From Pleurodeles waltl (lineage: Eukaryota; Chordata; Amphibia; Caudata; Salamandridae), in the NCBI RefSeq assembly GCF_031143425.1, contig NC_090437.1:1174998863-1175062862 (forward strand): 64,000 nt of DNA. The letters run 5' to 3'. Shown piece by piece: positions 23,230-34,744 of the stretch (the stretch's first letter is position 1; every line of letters begins with the position of its first letter). The position numbers and the translations under genes were made by a program. The notes beneath the pieces were generated by a model. It was not told the DNA's origin. It saw only the letters and a list, made by a program, of their open reading frames with translations, and made no database searches.

Positions 23230-25884
23230 TGTAGGAAGCTGGCTCTGTATATACTATATCAAAATGAGATATAGTGTGCATAGAGTCAAGGGGGTTCCCC
23301 AAGAGGCTTGACAGAGGCAATATTAGATAATACTAATGCTCTATTTGTGGTAGTGTGGTCAAGCAGTTAGGCTTATCAAACGGTAGTGTTAAGCATTTGT
23401 TGTACACACACAAGCAATAGAAGAAACACACACTCAATGACTTAACTCCAGGCCAATAGGTTCTTATATAGAAAAATATTCTTGTGTTAATTTATTTTTT
23501 AGAACCACAAGATTCAGATTACAGGTAAGTACATTAAATGTAAGGTACTTTGCATAGGTATAATTAGAACTTTGAACCAAAACAGTAATGTACACAGTTT
23601 TTCAAAAAATGGCAATAAGCTATTTTAAAAGTGGACACAGTGCAGAATTCAACAGTTTTAGGGGGGGGGGCTAGTACAGTTTGATTAATACGATATGTAA
23701 AGCACTTACAAGTTCAGTCTCCAGGGCATAGGTAGCCCACCGTTGGGGGTTCAAGTCAACCCCAAACACCCAGCACCAGCAACACAGGGCCGGTCAGGTG
23801 CAGAGGTCAAAGAGGAGCCAAAATAACATTGGTGCCTATGGAGACAGGGGGTGCTCCGGTTCTGGTCTGCTGGCAGGTAAGTACCCACGTCCTCGGGGGC
23901 AGACCAGGTGGGTTTAGTAGAGCACTGGGGGGGCCTAGGTAGGCACACAAAACACACCCTCAGCAGCACAGCGACGGCCGGGTGCAGTGGGCAAACAGGG
24001 CATCAGGTTTGCAATAGGATTCTTTGAGGGACCCGGGGGGTCACTCAGACATAGCAGGCAGGGCACAGGGGGGCTTCTCGGGCCAGCCACCGACTGGGCA
24101 AGGGTGAGGGCCACCTGCTGGTCACTGCTGTACCGGTGATCGGTTTCTCACAGGTCTGGGGACTGTGGGTGCGGTGCTTCTCCAGGCGTCGGATATCTTT
24201 GTCCAGAGCAGTCGCATTAAGGGGAGTCCTCTGGATTCCCTCTGCAGGCGTAGTTATGGGGGTGCAGAGAGGTCAGCCCAGGGGGGACCTGTCGTTGGAG
24301 TTGCCTGGGGATCCTTTCTGGGTCGTTGGTTTCTCTGGACACGGGCCAGGGGTGTTGGATGCAGAGTGTTGGGGAATCACACGTCTGGAGTGAGGTGAGA
24401 GTCCCTTTAAAGATGGTTTCTTCTTTTTGGGTTGGACAGGTCCGCTGTCCACAGGAGTTCTTGATCCTTTGTAGTTGCAGGGCAGTCCTCTGAGTCGGCA
24501 GAGGTCACTGGGCCTGCAGGATGCGTCACTGGTGCAGGTTCTCTGAAGTTGGAGACAGGCCGGTAGGGCTGGGGACAAAGCAGTTGTCGTCTTCCTTCTT
24601 CTCTGCTGGGTTTTTCAGTTAGGCAGTCCTTCTTCTTTGTAGGTGGTTAGGAATCTAAAATCCTGGGTTCAGGGTCGCCCCTGAATACTGAATTTAGGGG
24701 TGTGTTAGGGTCACAGGGCAGTAGCCAATGGCTACTGTCCTTGAGGGTGGCTACACGCTCCTTGTGCTCCCTCCCTTTGGGGAGGGGAGCACATCCCTAT
24801 CCCTATTGGGCTAAATCCTCCAAAACAAGATGGAGGATTTTCCAAGGAGGGAGTCACTTCAGATCTGGTCATCTTAGGGGCGGACCTGGCTGAGGGGGTT
24901 GCTCCTCCTTGTTTTTCTCATTATCTCCCCTGACTTGCCGTCAAAAGTGGGGACTGTGTATGGGGGCGGGCATCTCCCGTAGCTGGAGTGCCCTGGTGCA
25001 TTGTAACACAAAGCCTGAGCCTTTGAGTCTCAATGCTAGGTGTTACAGTTCCTGCAGGGGGAAGGTGTGAAGCACTTCCACCCAGTGCAGGCTTTGTTTC
25101 TGGCCCCAGACAGCACAAAGGCTCTCACCCCAGGGGGTCAGAAACTCATCTCTCAGTGGCAGGCTGGCACAGACCAGTAAGTCCTGCACTGAAGGATTGG
25201 GTAAAATACAGGAGGCATCTCTAAGAAGCCCTCTGTGTGTATTGTTTTAATAAATCCAGCACTAGCATCAGTGTGGGTTTATTATTCTGAGAAGTTTGAT
25301 ACCAAACTTCCCAGTGTTCAGTGTAGCCATTATGGAACTGTGCAGTTCGTTTTGACAAACTCCCAGACCATATACGTAATATGGCAACATTGTACTTACA
25401 ATGTCTAAGAATGGACTTAGACACTGTAGGGGCATATTGCTCATGCAGCTATGCCCTCACCTGTGGTATAGTGCACCCTGCCTTATGGCTTTAAGGCCTG
25501 CTGGAGGGGTGACTTACCTATCCCACAGGCAGTATTTTGTGTGCATGGCATCCTGAGGGGGATGCCATGCCGACTTTGCTCTTTTCTCCCCACCAGCACA
25601 CACAATCTGAAATGGCAGTGTGCATGTGTTAGGTGAGGGGTCCCTTAGGGTGGCACAACACATGCTGCAGCCCTTAGGGACCTTCCCTGGTCACAGGGCC
25701 CTTGGCACCACTGGTACCTTTTACAAGGGACTTATCTGGGTGCCAGGGGTGTGTCAATTGTGGAAACAATGGGGCCTGGTTAACAGGGTCCCAGCACATT
25801 CTCAGTCAAGTCAGCATCAATATCAGGCAAAAAGTGGGGAGGGGGAAAGGGGTGGTAACTGTAAAAAGGAGCCATTTTCCTACA
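23230..25884 (-). mobile_element. 5' LTR of Gypsy-type retrotransposon (family A), 2655 bp
   Basis: It is bounded by TGTAGGAA and TTCCTACA and aligns in reverse with the two halves of the solo LTR at 3506-14459. The flanking 5-mers (ACCAA and CACTA) do not match, as expected if the left side is element interior. There are no coding frames of interest. Confidence 0.78.
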
Positions 25885-26264
25885 CACTACAATTTATAAA
25901 AATAGAGGAAAATGGCAAAAAATAATAAGGGGAACTATAGATAAGAAATTTAGAAGACATAAGATAAAAACCACCAAGACAAAAGTAAAGCACCAAGGAT
26001 AGTCTATAATTATGGTTGACCATGACCTTGAGCGTTTTCAGGCCGACCGTAATGGAGCGCTGGTCAGATACACCAATCAGGTTCGTACTGTGAGTCAGTC
26101 TCAGAATTGGAAGTCAAAATCCTCCAGCAGTACCAGAGAGTAGACTGTATCCGAGAAACTCCTCTTACATTTAATAAACACAGTTAGAAGTCCCACAGAA
26201 GATATTGGTTTTGGTGGCAAACATTCACATTTTGCACTCAGGGAAGCTCTCTCTATATATGTAT
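25885..26264. other. No recognised gene, between LTR and Penelope tandem
   Basis: AT-rich sequence with no open frame or domain. It could include the 5' end of the first Penelope-like element. Confidence 0.35.
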
Positions 26265-26610
26265 GTACGAGCTCGATCTGAATTTGATTAATTAAAAATT
26301 ATGGTAATTTAATTTTTGTAAGGTTATATAACCTACTGATGGTATTAATTCATGTCAATTCATGCAATTTCATTTTATGATCTATCAATTACGATGTATA
26401 CAGGGATCATTATGCTTAAAGCTGAAAAACATGTTTAAAGATGGCCGCCATGATTAGGACTGTAGAAGGTAGCTTGCGGAGCCCATCGTCTATGTTGATA
26501 GTTTTTGTATTCAAGTATGTAAATAAAAAGAAATGAAGGTATGGACAATGTGATACCCGTGAACAAGGGAACAGTGTTTTCAGTGACAATAATACAGATT
26601 ACGTGCAGTG
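26265..26610 (+). repeat. Penelope pseudo-LTR, left copy
   Basis: About 330 bases align in the same orientation with 30895-31220. Shared words include 'gatctgaatttgat', 'ttttgtaaggttatataacc', 'gcaatttcattttatgatct', 'gatggcc(g/a)ccatgattagg' and 'agcttgcggagcccat'. Direct terminal repeats of this kind are typical of tandemly arranged Penelope-like elements. Confidence 0.8.
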
Positions 26611-26841
26611 GTACCATTTAAACTGCCAGTGTGGAGAGATGCGTATCAGTGAAGTAAACTGACCGTGATTGACACGAACAGGGAACGCACCAGTCAGAGG
26701 ACGGATGTTGAACCCTGCATTTCCGGTGTAAGGGGGAGTGTTTCCCTGCGCTATCACTAATATTCTGGGGCCAACAGAGAGCACCTCAATAATAACTTGT
26801 TGAGGTTTCGTAATGTCTGGAGTAATACATAAGTATTTATA

Positions 26842-29800
26842 ATGGCAATGGAGAAAGACTCAAAACGGCGTGTAGCAGCCGAGCAGCTGTTTGATAATTT
26901 AATTTCACAAGAGACAGCAAGAAATGATGGTAAAGACACCAGTATGAAAGAGATTGGTAAAACTGGAAAAAGAATTGTGGGACATGTTATGGAAATATTG
27001 AAAAAAGGAACAATTGATTTTTGTAGTACCCACTTCAGAGAATCGAGAACTGTTAGTAGAATGAATGATAAACAATCATCAATGCAGCATAAATATGCTG
27101 AAAATAATGACAAAATATGCGTGGAAGGAACGGAAAAGGTTTGTTATAGAAATTGAAAAGGTCTCCAATAAATTAAAGGAAAAGTGCTCATTGGACGAGT
27201 ATGGAAAAGAGATGGAGAGAGTAGATCAAAAGCTGAATAAACCAGAAGAAATACTTAAATCTAAAAAGCAACAGTCATTTTTGAGAGATTTGAAGGAGTA
27301 TGAGAAAGGACAGATTCTCACATTTGGAAGGAAATATGATCAATTTAGGAAAAAATCTCTTGGAAAAGAAAAGATTAATAGATCTATAAACAAACCTAAT
27401 GGTATGACGACCAATAACAACGGAAGGAGACAAGATGATTCTTGAAAAGATCTGAGAGGAATTGAAGATAGTGAGAGTGATGCATCCTTACAGTCTGATA
27501 GCAGTAGGGTAAAAGACAATATTTTAAAGGAAGTCGATCTCACAGCCCAGGTAAGACTAATGGGGCAAGTGGTAAGAAGAAACGAGCCTCATCGATGTCA
27601 AGGAAGATGAAGAAGTACAAGAAGAGGAGTGCGAGATTCAAAGGCACAATGGGAATGTGAACAAGAGGCCAGCTGACATCAAAATGATAGAGAAAATGAC
27701 TGTGGTCAATCTCTCTGATACTTGTATAACGGAACCAGAGAAAGAGGTATTATCTTTAGGATTATTCTTTTGTCCTGTGGCACAATTTGAATATACCCAG
27801 AGTCTAATTGATTTGTTTAATTTTACTAGGAAATTAAAACTGAAAAAGTGACTTGCAACTCAAAATAAAGAACAAAGTACTGTTACGGACCTGATACCTT
27901 CCAACTTACAGATAAAGGATATAGAGGTACTGCACACAATGTGTGAGTTAGATGAAAATATTGAGGCAATTCCCGACCCAGTTTTAAATCTAACGCCAGT
28001 GGGAATTGACATAGAGAAACAATGTCCTAGTGGTTTTAGACCAAAGTCAACTTTTCCTTCCCCTGTTAATAGTGATGCTATCAATGTTTTTGAGAGAGGT
28101 GTCACTAAAGATAAGAAGAAACTATGATATGCAAAAAGATCTAATTTTGATAATCTGAATTCAAAACATAGAGAAGTGATTAAATCATTACAAGACAATA
28201 AAACTATTGTAATACAAAATATGGGTGGAAATGTAGTGGTATTATCCAAAGATATGTATATTAGGGGAGGATTGAGACAACTACAGGATGAGAATAATTA
28301 AATGATCTCAAATAAAGGAGAGATGTTGCACGCGAAAAGTAATTTTTTTGTAAAACTTGATGAGTGGAGAGGGATGGGACTTATTAAATGGGAGGAATAT
28401 CAATTCTTTAAAGCTCAATTTCCCAAAACTCCAGCCATCTATTTTTTACCTAAATTGCATAAGAATGCAAATAATCCTCCGGGAAGGCCTATTGTATCAT
28501 CTATGGGCAGCTTATTGGAGAATACTTAAAAATATGTTGATTTTTTTCTTACGTCCATTTGTGAAGGCATTACCTTCATATATCAAGAACACTGGAGATT
28601 TTCTGAGGATTATTAATGGAGTTATGTGGGAAGAGGATTTCCTCTTGATGAGTTTGGATGTTAACAGCTTCCCATGAAAACAGGATTAGTGCAGTAAGAA
28701 ATTTTTGGAGGACCTGGTCATTGTCATATCTCCTTCATACTGAGATGTTGCTGGATTTGATCTACACAAGTTTGACAAACAACTTTTTCATCTTTGAGAA
28801 AACGCTGTACCGTCAAACCCAGGGGACTGCGATGGGCGCCTGTTTTTCGCCCCCAGGTATGCTGGTTTTTAACCTCGGCTTGTGGGGGGAACAGATGGTC
28901 GGGAACATCGCTGATTTTGAAGATCACGTAGGCTTCTAGGCGAGGTACATCAATGAACTTTTTTGTATTTGGAAAGGCAGCACAGAATCTTCAGTACAAT
29001 TTGTGACTGTTTTGAATGATAATTCTTTAAAATTGAAATTCAGTGGGGAAATCCATTCAAATGGGATTGAATTTCTTGATGTAAAGATCAGTGTTTTGAA
29101 TGGTAAATTGGAATGTGCTCTATATAGAAAGGAAACAGCTTTCTTCATGCCAAAAGTAATCATCCTAGAAACTTGGTTCAGAGTATCCCATATGGAGAAT
29201 TATTGCGAGCAAGGAGAAATTACAGTTCGGATGCTGCTTTTGAGGAAGAAATTGAGATTATGATTAAACACTCTAAAGAAAGAGGATACTCGTTAAGTAC
29301 TAAAGAGAAAACACCGACAAAAGTTAGGCAAGTCAATAGAGATAATTTACTAGTAACCGGATCAGCAAGTGACACTAAAAAGGATGAGTCTATGAGATTC
29401 ATTACAACATTTCACAATAAGACAGGAAAAATAAAGAGGATATTTAAAAAGTGTTGGCCAGTGCTGAAAACAGATGAAAATATAGCTGAAGCACTGGAAG
29501 AATATCCAAAATGTACCTTTAGAAGAAGTAGATCATTGAAAGATTCTCTAAGCCAATGCCTATTTTCAAAGATAGAAACCAATAAACCTATCAATGTTTT
29601 TTTCATTTGTGGGAAATGTAAGGCTTGTAAGTATAGCGAGAATTGTAAGGAAATTAGATTTCCGGGGATCTCAAGACCATTCAGTATTAGAAAACATGTA
29701 ACTTGCATCTCTGATTATTGTATATATGCCTGTGTACCCACCCCAGAGGTATGGCCAGGGAAACACTTTAAACTACTTCCTCTCCACTGGGATTGAAGCC

Positions 29801-30388
29801 ACTCATGGAGCAGCGGAAAGGTCTTGCCCAGAATTCAGCTAATATTGCAAATGACAAGGAAGTCTCTTTGAAGTCCTCTTTGAGGTTAATCAAGTTCTTG
29901 GGCCCAGCCCACTTGTCAACCTGTCTAGGAAACAACACCTCCTTATACCTAAGGTATTTGTCTATTCATTGGGAGAAATCTTTACACCTCATCAAGGCTT
30001 GAGCACTCAGAATGCTGCAGCTAGAGATTAATACACATTAGCCTCTAGAGGCTTCAGGGAGGGAAGGGGTAACTTTCTAAAATGTCCCTGTAATAAAGTT
30101 TATGTGGGAAGTACCATCCATGCAGCTAAGAAAAGAATATTGGAGCATATGAGGGCCATTAAGAATGAAGACAAATCATATCCAGGAGCAAGACATTTCA
30201 AACAATCATATGATCAAAATACCAATAAATTGAAATTTGTCTTAAACAAGATTGTACTAACTGAGAGAGAAGGAAACAGGACACTTGAATTGAGAAAATT
30301 AGAATCTCGTCTGATTACTGGTCTAAATACTAAGCACCCTATAGGATTAAATAAGGATGAGGAAATAGCCATTCATTTGATAAGCTAA
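26842..30388 (+). pseudogene. Penelope-like retrotransposon polyprotein (PLE-1), decayed
   Basis: The product combines reverse transcriptase with a GIY-YIG endonuclease. The N-terminal part (26842-27445) is Lys/Glu-rich and helical across two frames. The RT core (28142-29260) shows 'NMGGNVVVL', 'IYFLPKLHKN', 'PPGRPIVSSMGSLLEN', 'LLMSLDVNS' and 'QTQGTAMGACFSP'. The catalytic YxDD motif reads Y-I-N-E (about 28942-28953), so the polymerase centre is lost. A zinc-binding segment (29590-29730, 'CGKCKACKYSENC') precedes the nuclease, which is cut by an insert at about 29735-30079. The nuclease resumes with 'VYVGSTI' and 'KKRILEH', keeping the catalytic Arg and Glu, and ends at 30386-30388. Many stops and frameshifts are present. 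Confidence 0.85.
29735..30079. mobile_element. Insert splitting the PLE-1 GIY-YIG domain
   Basis: Coding similarity to Penelope nuclease stops after 'YCIYAC' and resumes with 'CNKVYVGSTI' about 345 bases later. The insert shares blocks with 35281-35520 (for example 'ctctttgaggtt(a/g)atcaag', 'caacaccyccttacacctaagg', 'acctcatcaa'), which lies in an old LTR. It is therefore a fragment of that LTR family. No target duplication could be fixed. Confidence 0.65.
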
Positions 30389-30894
30389 TAACTGTTTTTA
30401 GAGCAATATGAACAATAGGCTGATAAGCTAATATCTGTCTTCTATGAATTACACACTGTATAAAGTTAGTCTTGTATTTAATGTCTAGCTGAATTTTTTG
30501 AATAAACATATTTTTGTTTTAATGTTTTTTTAGGTGGATGTGGTAATAGTAAATGGGCCTAGTAAAAGAAGACACCAGTGGATTCAAATAGATAAGAAGC
30601 AAATGAGCTACTATATCCTTTATAACTCTCGGTGAGAGATGTAGAGCATTAAGGAAATATAATATAACCCACTTGGGTGTTGTGAGTTACACTTGTTATG
30701 AATCTTCATATAGAGGATTATTTAGACATGATTAAAGGTGTGATTTATACCCAATGGGGTACTACATAGCAAATGGTAATAAAAAATAAAAATAAAAAAT
30801 GGGGGAAGAAATAAACCCCAGTATACATAGACTATCATGTAATTTATATTTTGCAAATGTTAAATGTATGATAATGGAAAGATAGATGATTGAA
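30389..30894 (+). other. 3' untranslated region of PLE-1
   Basis: AT-rich noncoding sequence between the PLE-1 stop and the right pseudo-LTR. No separate feature is seen. Confidence 0.5.
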
Positions 30895-31220
30895 CTATAA
30901 ATATACAAGTTTGATCTGAATTTGATGAATTAAAAATTATGGTCACTGAATTTTTGTAAGGTTATATAACCTACTGATGATATTAATTAATGTCAATTAA
31001 TGCAATTTCATTTTATGATCTATTAATTACGATGTATACTTAGATCATTATGCTTAATCAAAGTTGGAAAAACATGTTTAAAGATGGCCACCATGATTAG
31101 GTAAGTAGAAGATAGCTTGCGGAGCCCATTGTCTATGTTTTTGCATTCAAGTATGTAAATATAAAGAAATTAAGGTATGGACAATGTGATGTCCATGAAC
31201 AAGGGAACAATGTTTTCCCA
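30895..31220 (+). repeat. Penelope pseudo-LTR, right copy
   Basis: Direct repeat of 26265-26610, diverging after 'aacaagggaaca(g/a)tgtttt'. It marks the end of PLE-1 and the start of the second unit of the tandem. Confidence 0.8.
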
Positions 31221-31357
31221 AACATGTCAGGTGTATGTATATTTTCTGCCAGAGTAAAGAAAACGGATTTATTATAACCCAAGAAGATTGTGACCAAGGC
31301 GTTTTTTTCTTGATCTAAGGACGTAAGTCTTTGGATAAGAGGAACAGTGATATATAT

Positions 31358-31500
31358 TTCATGTGATAATAAACACAGATCAAGTGTGAAAAAGTGAATT
31401 GATGGTGAGGACAACGCACTGTGTTCAGATATTACAGAGAAATACAAACAATATTTACAAAAACAACACTGTACAATCCCCAATGGTTGTCTAAATAAAA
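31358..31500 (+). repeat. 145 bp direct repeat, 5' side of PLE-2
   Basis: It matches 34603-34743 almost base for base ('catgtgataataaacacagat', 'agtgtgaaaaagtgaattgatggtgag', 'cactgtacaatccccaatggttgt'). The two copies bracket PLE-2. Confidence 0.85.
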
Positions 31501-33408
31501 CAAAGAAATTGGCTTTGCAATCATTAGCAGAAGATTCTAATGTAGTTAATAAACCCTCTGATAAGGTTGGAAATGTAGTCTTATGGGATGTGCAGGAATA
31601 TTTGAAGGAAGCTGATAGCTTATGAGATCAAGAGACTATGAGATCTTATCATTCGAAACTTATAAGCAGTCTATAGGATGTTACCATGGTAAACTTGGAG
31701 ATTGGAGGGAACAAGGACTTCTCAATACAGAATAATTTCAGTTCCTATATGTACACAAACCGGTGGCACACTGTTTTTATATGCTTCCAAAAATCCATAA
31801 ATGTAAGACCAATCCCCCAGGGAAGCTGATTATTTTGGCAAATGGTAGTCTTTTGGAACCTTCTTCCATTTATTTGGATTTCTTCCTGTTACCTTATGTG
31901 TTGAACCTTCCTTCCTACTGCAGGGACAGTGCAGATGTCATCTCTAGAACTGAGGAAATACCTTGACAGTCCACGTATCTTTTGGTTACCATAGGTGTTG
32001 AGGTTTTATACACATGCATTGATCATGCATTGGGAATTGGAGCATGTAAACATTTTTTGTGACAAGGCTATCCATATGGAGGATCATACCATGATGTTAT
32101 TGGATATGTTGGATTTTTGTCTTAGTCACAATTTTTTTTGTCTTCAGCAACAAATGGTATAGACAGGTTACCGGGACTGCCATGGGTGCTGCTTTGCTCC
32201 AAGTTTCGCTGGCATCTTTATGGGCTGGTGGGAACAACAACATGTTTGGACAGATGAGAACGTGCACTGGACGAGTCATATAGTCCTTTGGACAAGGTAC
32301 ATTGATGACATTTTTGTCATCTGGGATGGTTCTGCCTGTCTTTTGCTTGATTTGTTTAAATTCATATTGAGTAATGAGATAAATACAGCTTTTACTCACC
32401 ATTTCTACAGAAGTGCAATTGACTTTCTGGATCTGCACGTGGAGATTCAGGGAGGCAAGGTGTGAACTGGCCTTCATCGCAGAGAGCCAGCAGGTAACAG
32501 TCTCCTGCATGCACAAAGTCATCATCCGACCAATTTGAAGTGGAGCATTGCATATGGCGAATTAATGAGGGCCAGGCGTAATTGTAGTGATGTGCATGCA
32601 TATGAGAAAGAAGAGGCCATCATGTTACATAAATTCCAAGTGAGAGGATATTCACATCGGGTCCTTATGGTGGCTAGAGATAGAGCAAGAAGTGTCCCTA
32701 GAAAGGATCTCTTGATAGAGAAATCTAGATTTTCCAATGATGAGGGTAAGGTGAGACTCATTACCTCTTACAATTCCGAATCACAAGAGATCAGAAGGAT
32801 GATCTCAAAACTTGGCATGTGGTAAAATCAGATAGTGTAATTGGTGGTAAGGTCCCGCCTTCCCCTTTGATCACTTATCGTAAAGCAAGATCAGTGAGAG
32901 ACTTTCTGGTCCACAGTGACATGAAGAAGGCTCCCAAACAGGGCAGTTGGCTGACTGAACAGAAGGGCTTTTATAAGTGTGGCAATTGCAAAGCCTGCAA
33001 GAACAGTGCCAATATTAGGACATATTCAATGCCAAATGGACAGGAGAGAAAGATTGACAAGGTAATCACATGTAATAGTGATTTCTGTGTATATGTTTCG
33101 GAATGCCCATGTGGCTTACGATACATTGGAAGTACCATTTTTTCTGTCAAGAATAGTATCCTGGAGCATTTGAGAGTGATTAGAAATTGTGCTAATAATT
33201 ATCCAGTGTGAGACATTGGGAACAAGAACATGCCAAAAATGCTGATACTCTTTCCTTTTTTGGTATTGACAGGGTGGAGGTAGTGACAAGAGGAGGCAAC
33301 AGAGAGAGGAAACTCCGGATCTTGGAGTCTGAATATATTGTGCGTCTTAACAGTAAGGCCCCAATGGGCCTGAATCTTGAGGAGGAGCTTTCGGTCCATA
33401 TAGGTTGA
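31500..33408 (+). pseudogene. Penelope-like retrotransposon (PLE-2), N-terminally truncated
   Basis: Coding similarity begins directly after the 145 bp repeat, in the RT fingers ('VNKPSDKVGNVVLW'), so the N-terminal region is missing. Next come 'FYMLPKIHKCKTNPPGK', 'TGTAMGAAL' and an intact YIDD motif in 'RYIDDIFVIWDG' (32300-32335). The frame then shifts to a zinc-binding segment, with Cys at residues 54, 57, 60 and 85 of the 32819-33211 frame. The GIY-YIG nuclease follows, with 'VYVSECPCG' and 'RYIGSTI'. The nuclease Arg that precedes 'ILEH' is Ser here. The ORF ends at 33408 with 'GLNLEEELSVHI'. Several stops and frameshifts are present. Confidence 0.85.
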
Positions 33409-33511
33409 TAGTGTTCATAATATGGGACAATTAGTATTAGCTTTCTCATTGTTTGCATTGTGGTTATGGTTGGATTCATGGGAGTCAGTGGTTAGGGGCA
33501 TCTCTACATGG

Positions 33512-33808
33512 CAGAGGTCTCCAAACTTTTTAATGCCGCGCCCCCCAAATTGAAAAATAAAAATCATTGGGCCCCCCTCAGAATTTTTCACAATTATTTT
33601 ATAAACATGCCAATGTTTAAATATGCCTAAACCTATTTAAACATTGCAGTTAATTACTGTTACCTTTTTAAAACTGCAATATCATGCTTCTGCTTAAAAC
33701 AAAGGCCTGTTATCTGTATAATGTTTATTTTGTCCAGAGTCTGGGGCCCCCCCTGGGATCACTTGAGGCCCCCCTAGGGGGGCCCGCCCCCCAGTTTGAA
33801 GACCTCTG
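33512..33808. mobile_element. hAT-type MITE with 8 bp target duplication
   Basis: It starts CAGAGGTCTCCAAACT and ends with the reverse complement of CAGAGGTCTTCAAACT, a one-mismatch inverted repeat of 16 bases. The flanks are CTACATGG (33504-33511) and CTATATGG (33809-33816), an 8 bp duplication with one change, as hAT transposons make. The 297 bp interior is noncoding, with G/C runs near both ends. It lies in the 3' UTR of PLE-2. Confidence 0.88.
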
Positions 33809-33816
33809 CTATATGG

Positions 33817-34602
33817 TATGCTTTTTTGTTTTTTCATTTTGTTATGGTAGGATAATAGGTAGAAGTCGTTTCTGTACTCGCCTTAGTTTACATATTTACG
33901 TATTTTTTTATGTGGGGGTACAGGGTTGTTTTTTGGTAGAAGATTGACATGAGAAAATAAAATAAAATGACATTTTATTGGGTTAGTGTGGAAGATGAGC
34001 ATCTAATCTTTACAGTGAGATCTAGGAGGGGCTACAAGTGTATGGTCAGATAAATCATGTGTTAGAGATTATGATATGTTGTATGGCCACTTGGCCAGAA
34101 TATAGGGTACTGATATTTGTATAATGGATTTAGAGAATGATAAAATATGATCGCATTTTACAATTTTATAATTGAGGTAATGCAATACAAAATTAATAGT
34201 CTGATGTGCAATATTGCCAACTGGCCAAAATACATGATTTGTGTATGTACACAATAGTAACAGAACCTGACAAAAATGTGGTTGTACAAATTGATAGTTA
34301 TATCATGAATGTGAATAGTGGTTGATTATTTATATATACACTAATCTGTCTTTCTTCTTGCACTTTGTCAATGGCTCATAGTCTTTCTACTATGTTAAAG
34401 GTATTTCAACTGATTTTAAGGGAGGTGGTGCACTTTGTTTTTATTGGCTGTGAGGAAGATCTCTGGGAGATCGAAAAGCGTTGCCATTAAATCTCCTTAT
34501 CACATAGCAACAAGCCTCTGGAGTGCGTCTTTTAAGTACCGGTGACGGTGGTACTTGGACTAATTTTTATATATCTATCTATATATACATATATACATAT
34601 AT
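33817..34602 (+). other. 3' untranslated region of PLE-2
   Basis: AT-rich noncoding sequence between the hAT MITE and the closing 145 bp repeat. It contains the hammerhead-like hairpin listed separately, and a 'tatatctatctatatatacatat' low-complexity run near 34568. Confidence 0.55.
34446..34482 (+). other. Hammerhead-like hairpin in Penelope 3' region
   Basis: TGAGGA (34451-34456) is followed by a perfect 6 bp stem, GATCTC/GAGATC (34458-34463 and 34467-34472), with a TGG loop, and then GAAA (34473-34476). This is the order of a hammerhead ribozyme core (CUGANGA, stem II, GAAA), and Penelope-like elements are known to carry such ribozymes. The first core C is replaced by G here, so the copy is probably inactive. 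Stems I and III were not established. Confidence 0.35.
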
Positions 34603-34743
34603 ATTTTCATGTGATAATAAACACAGATTAAGTGTGAAAAAGTGAATTGATGGTGAGAATGACGCAGTCTTCACATATTACAGAGAAATACAAACAATAT
34701 TTACAAAAAAACACTGTACAATCCCCAATGGTTGTATAAATAA
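34603..34743 (+). repeat. 145 bp direct repeat, 3' side of PLE-2
   Basis: Second copy of 31358-31500, closing the PLE-2 unit. Confidence 0.85.
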
Positions 34744-34744
34744 A

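Noticed and set aside
30900..31030. CTGATGA followed by an AT-rich palindrome in the Penelope pseudo-LTR as a hammerhead
   Set aside because: There is no GAAA after the stem, and the other pseudo-LTR copy has CTGATGG.
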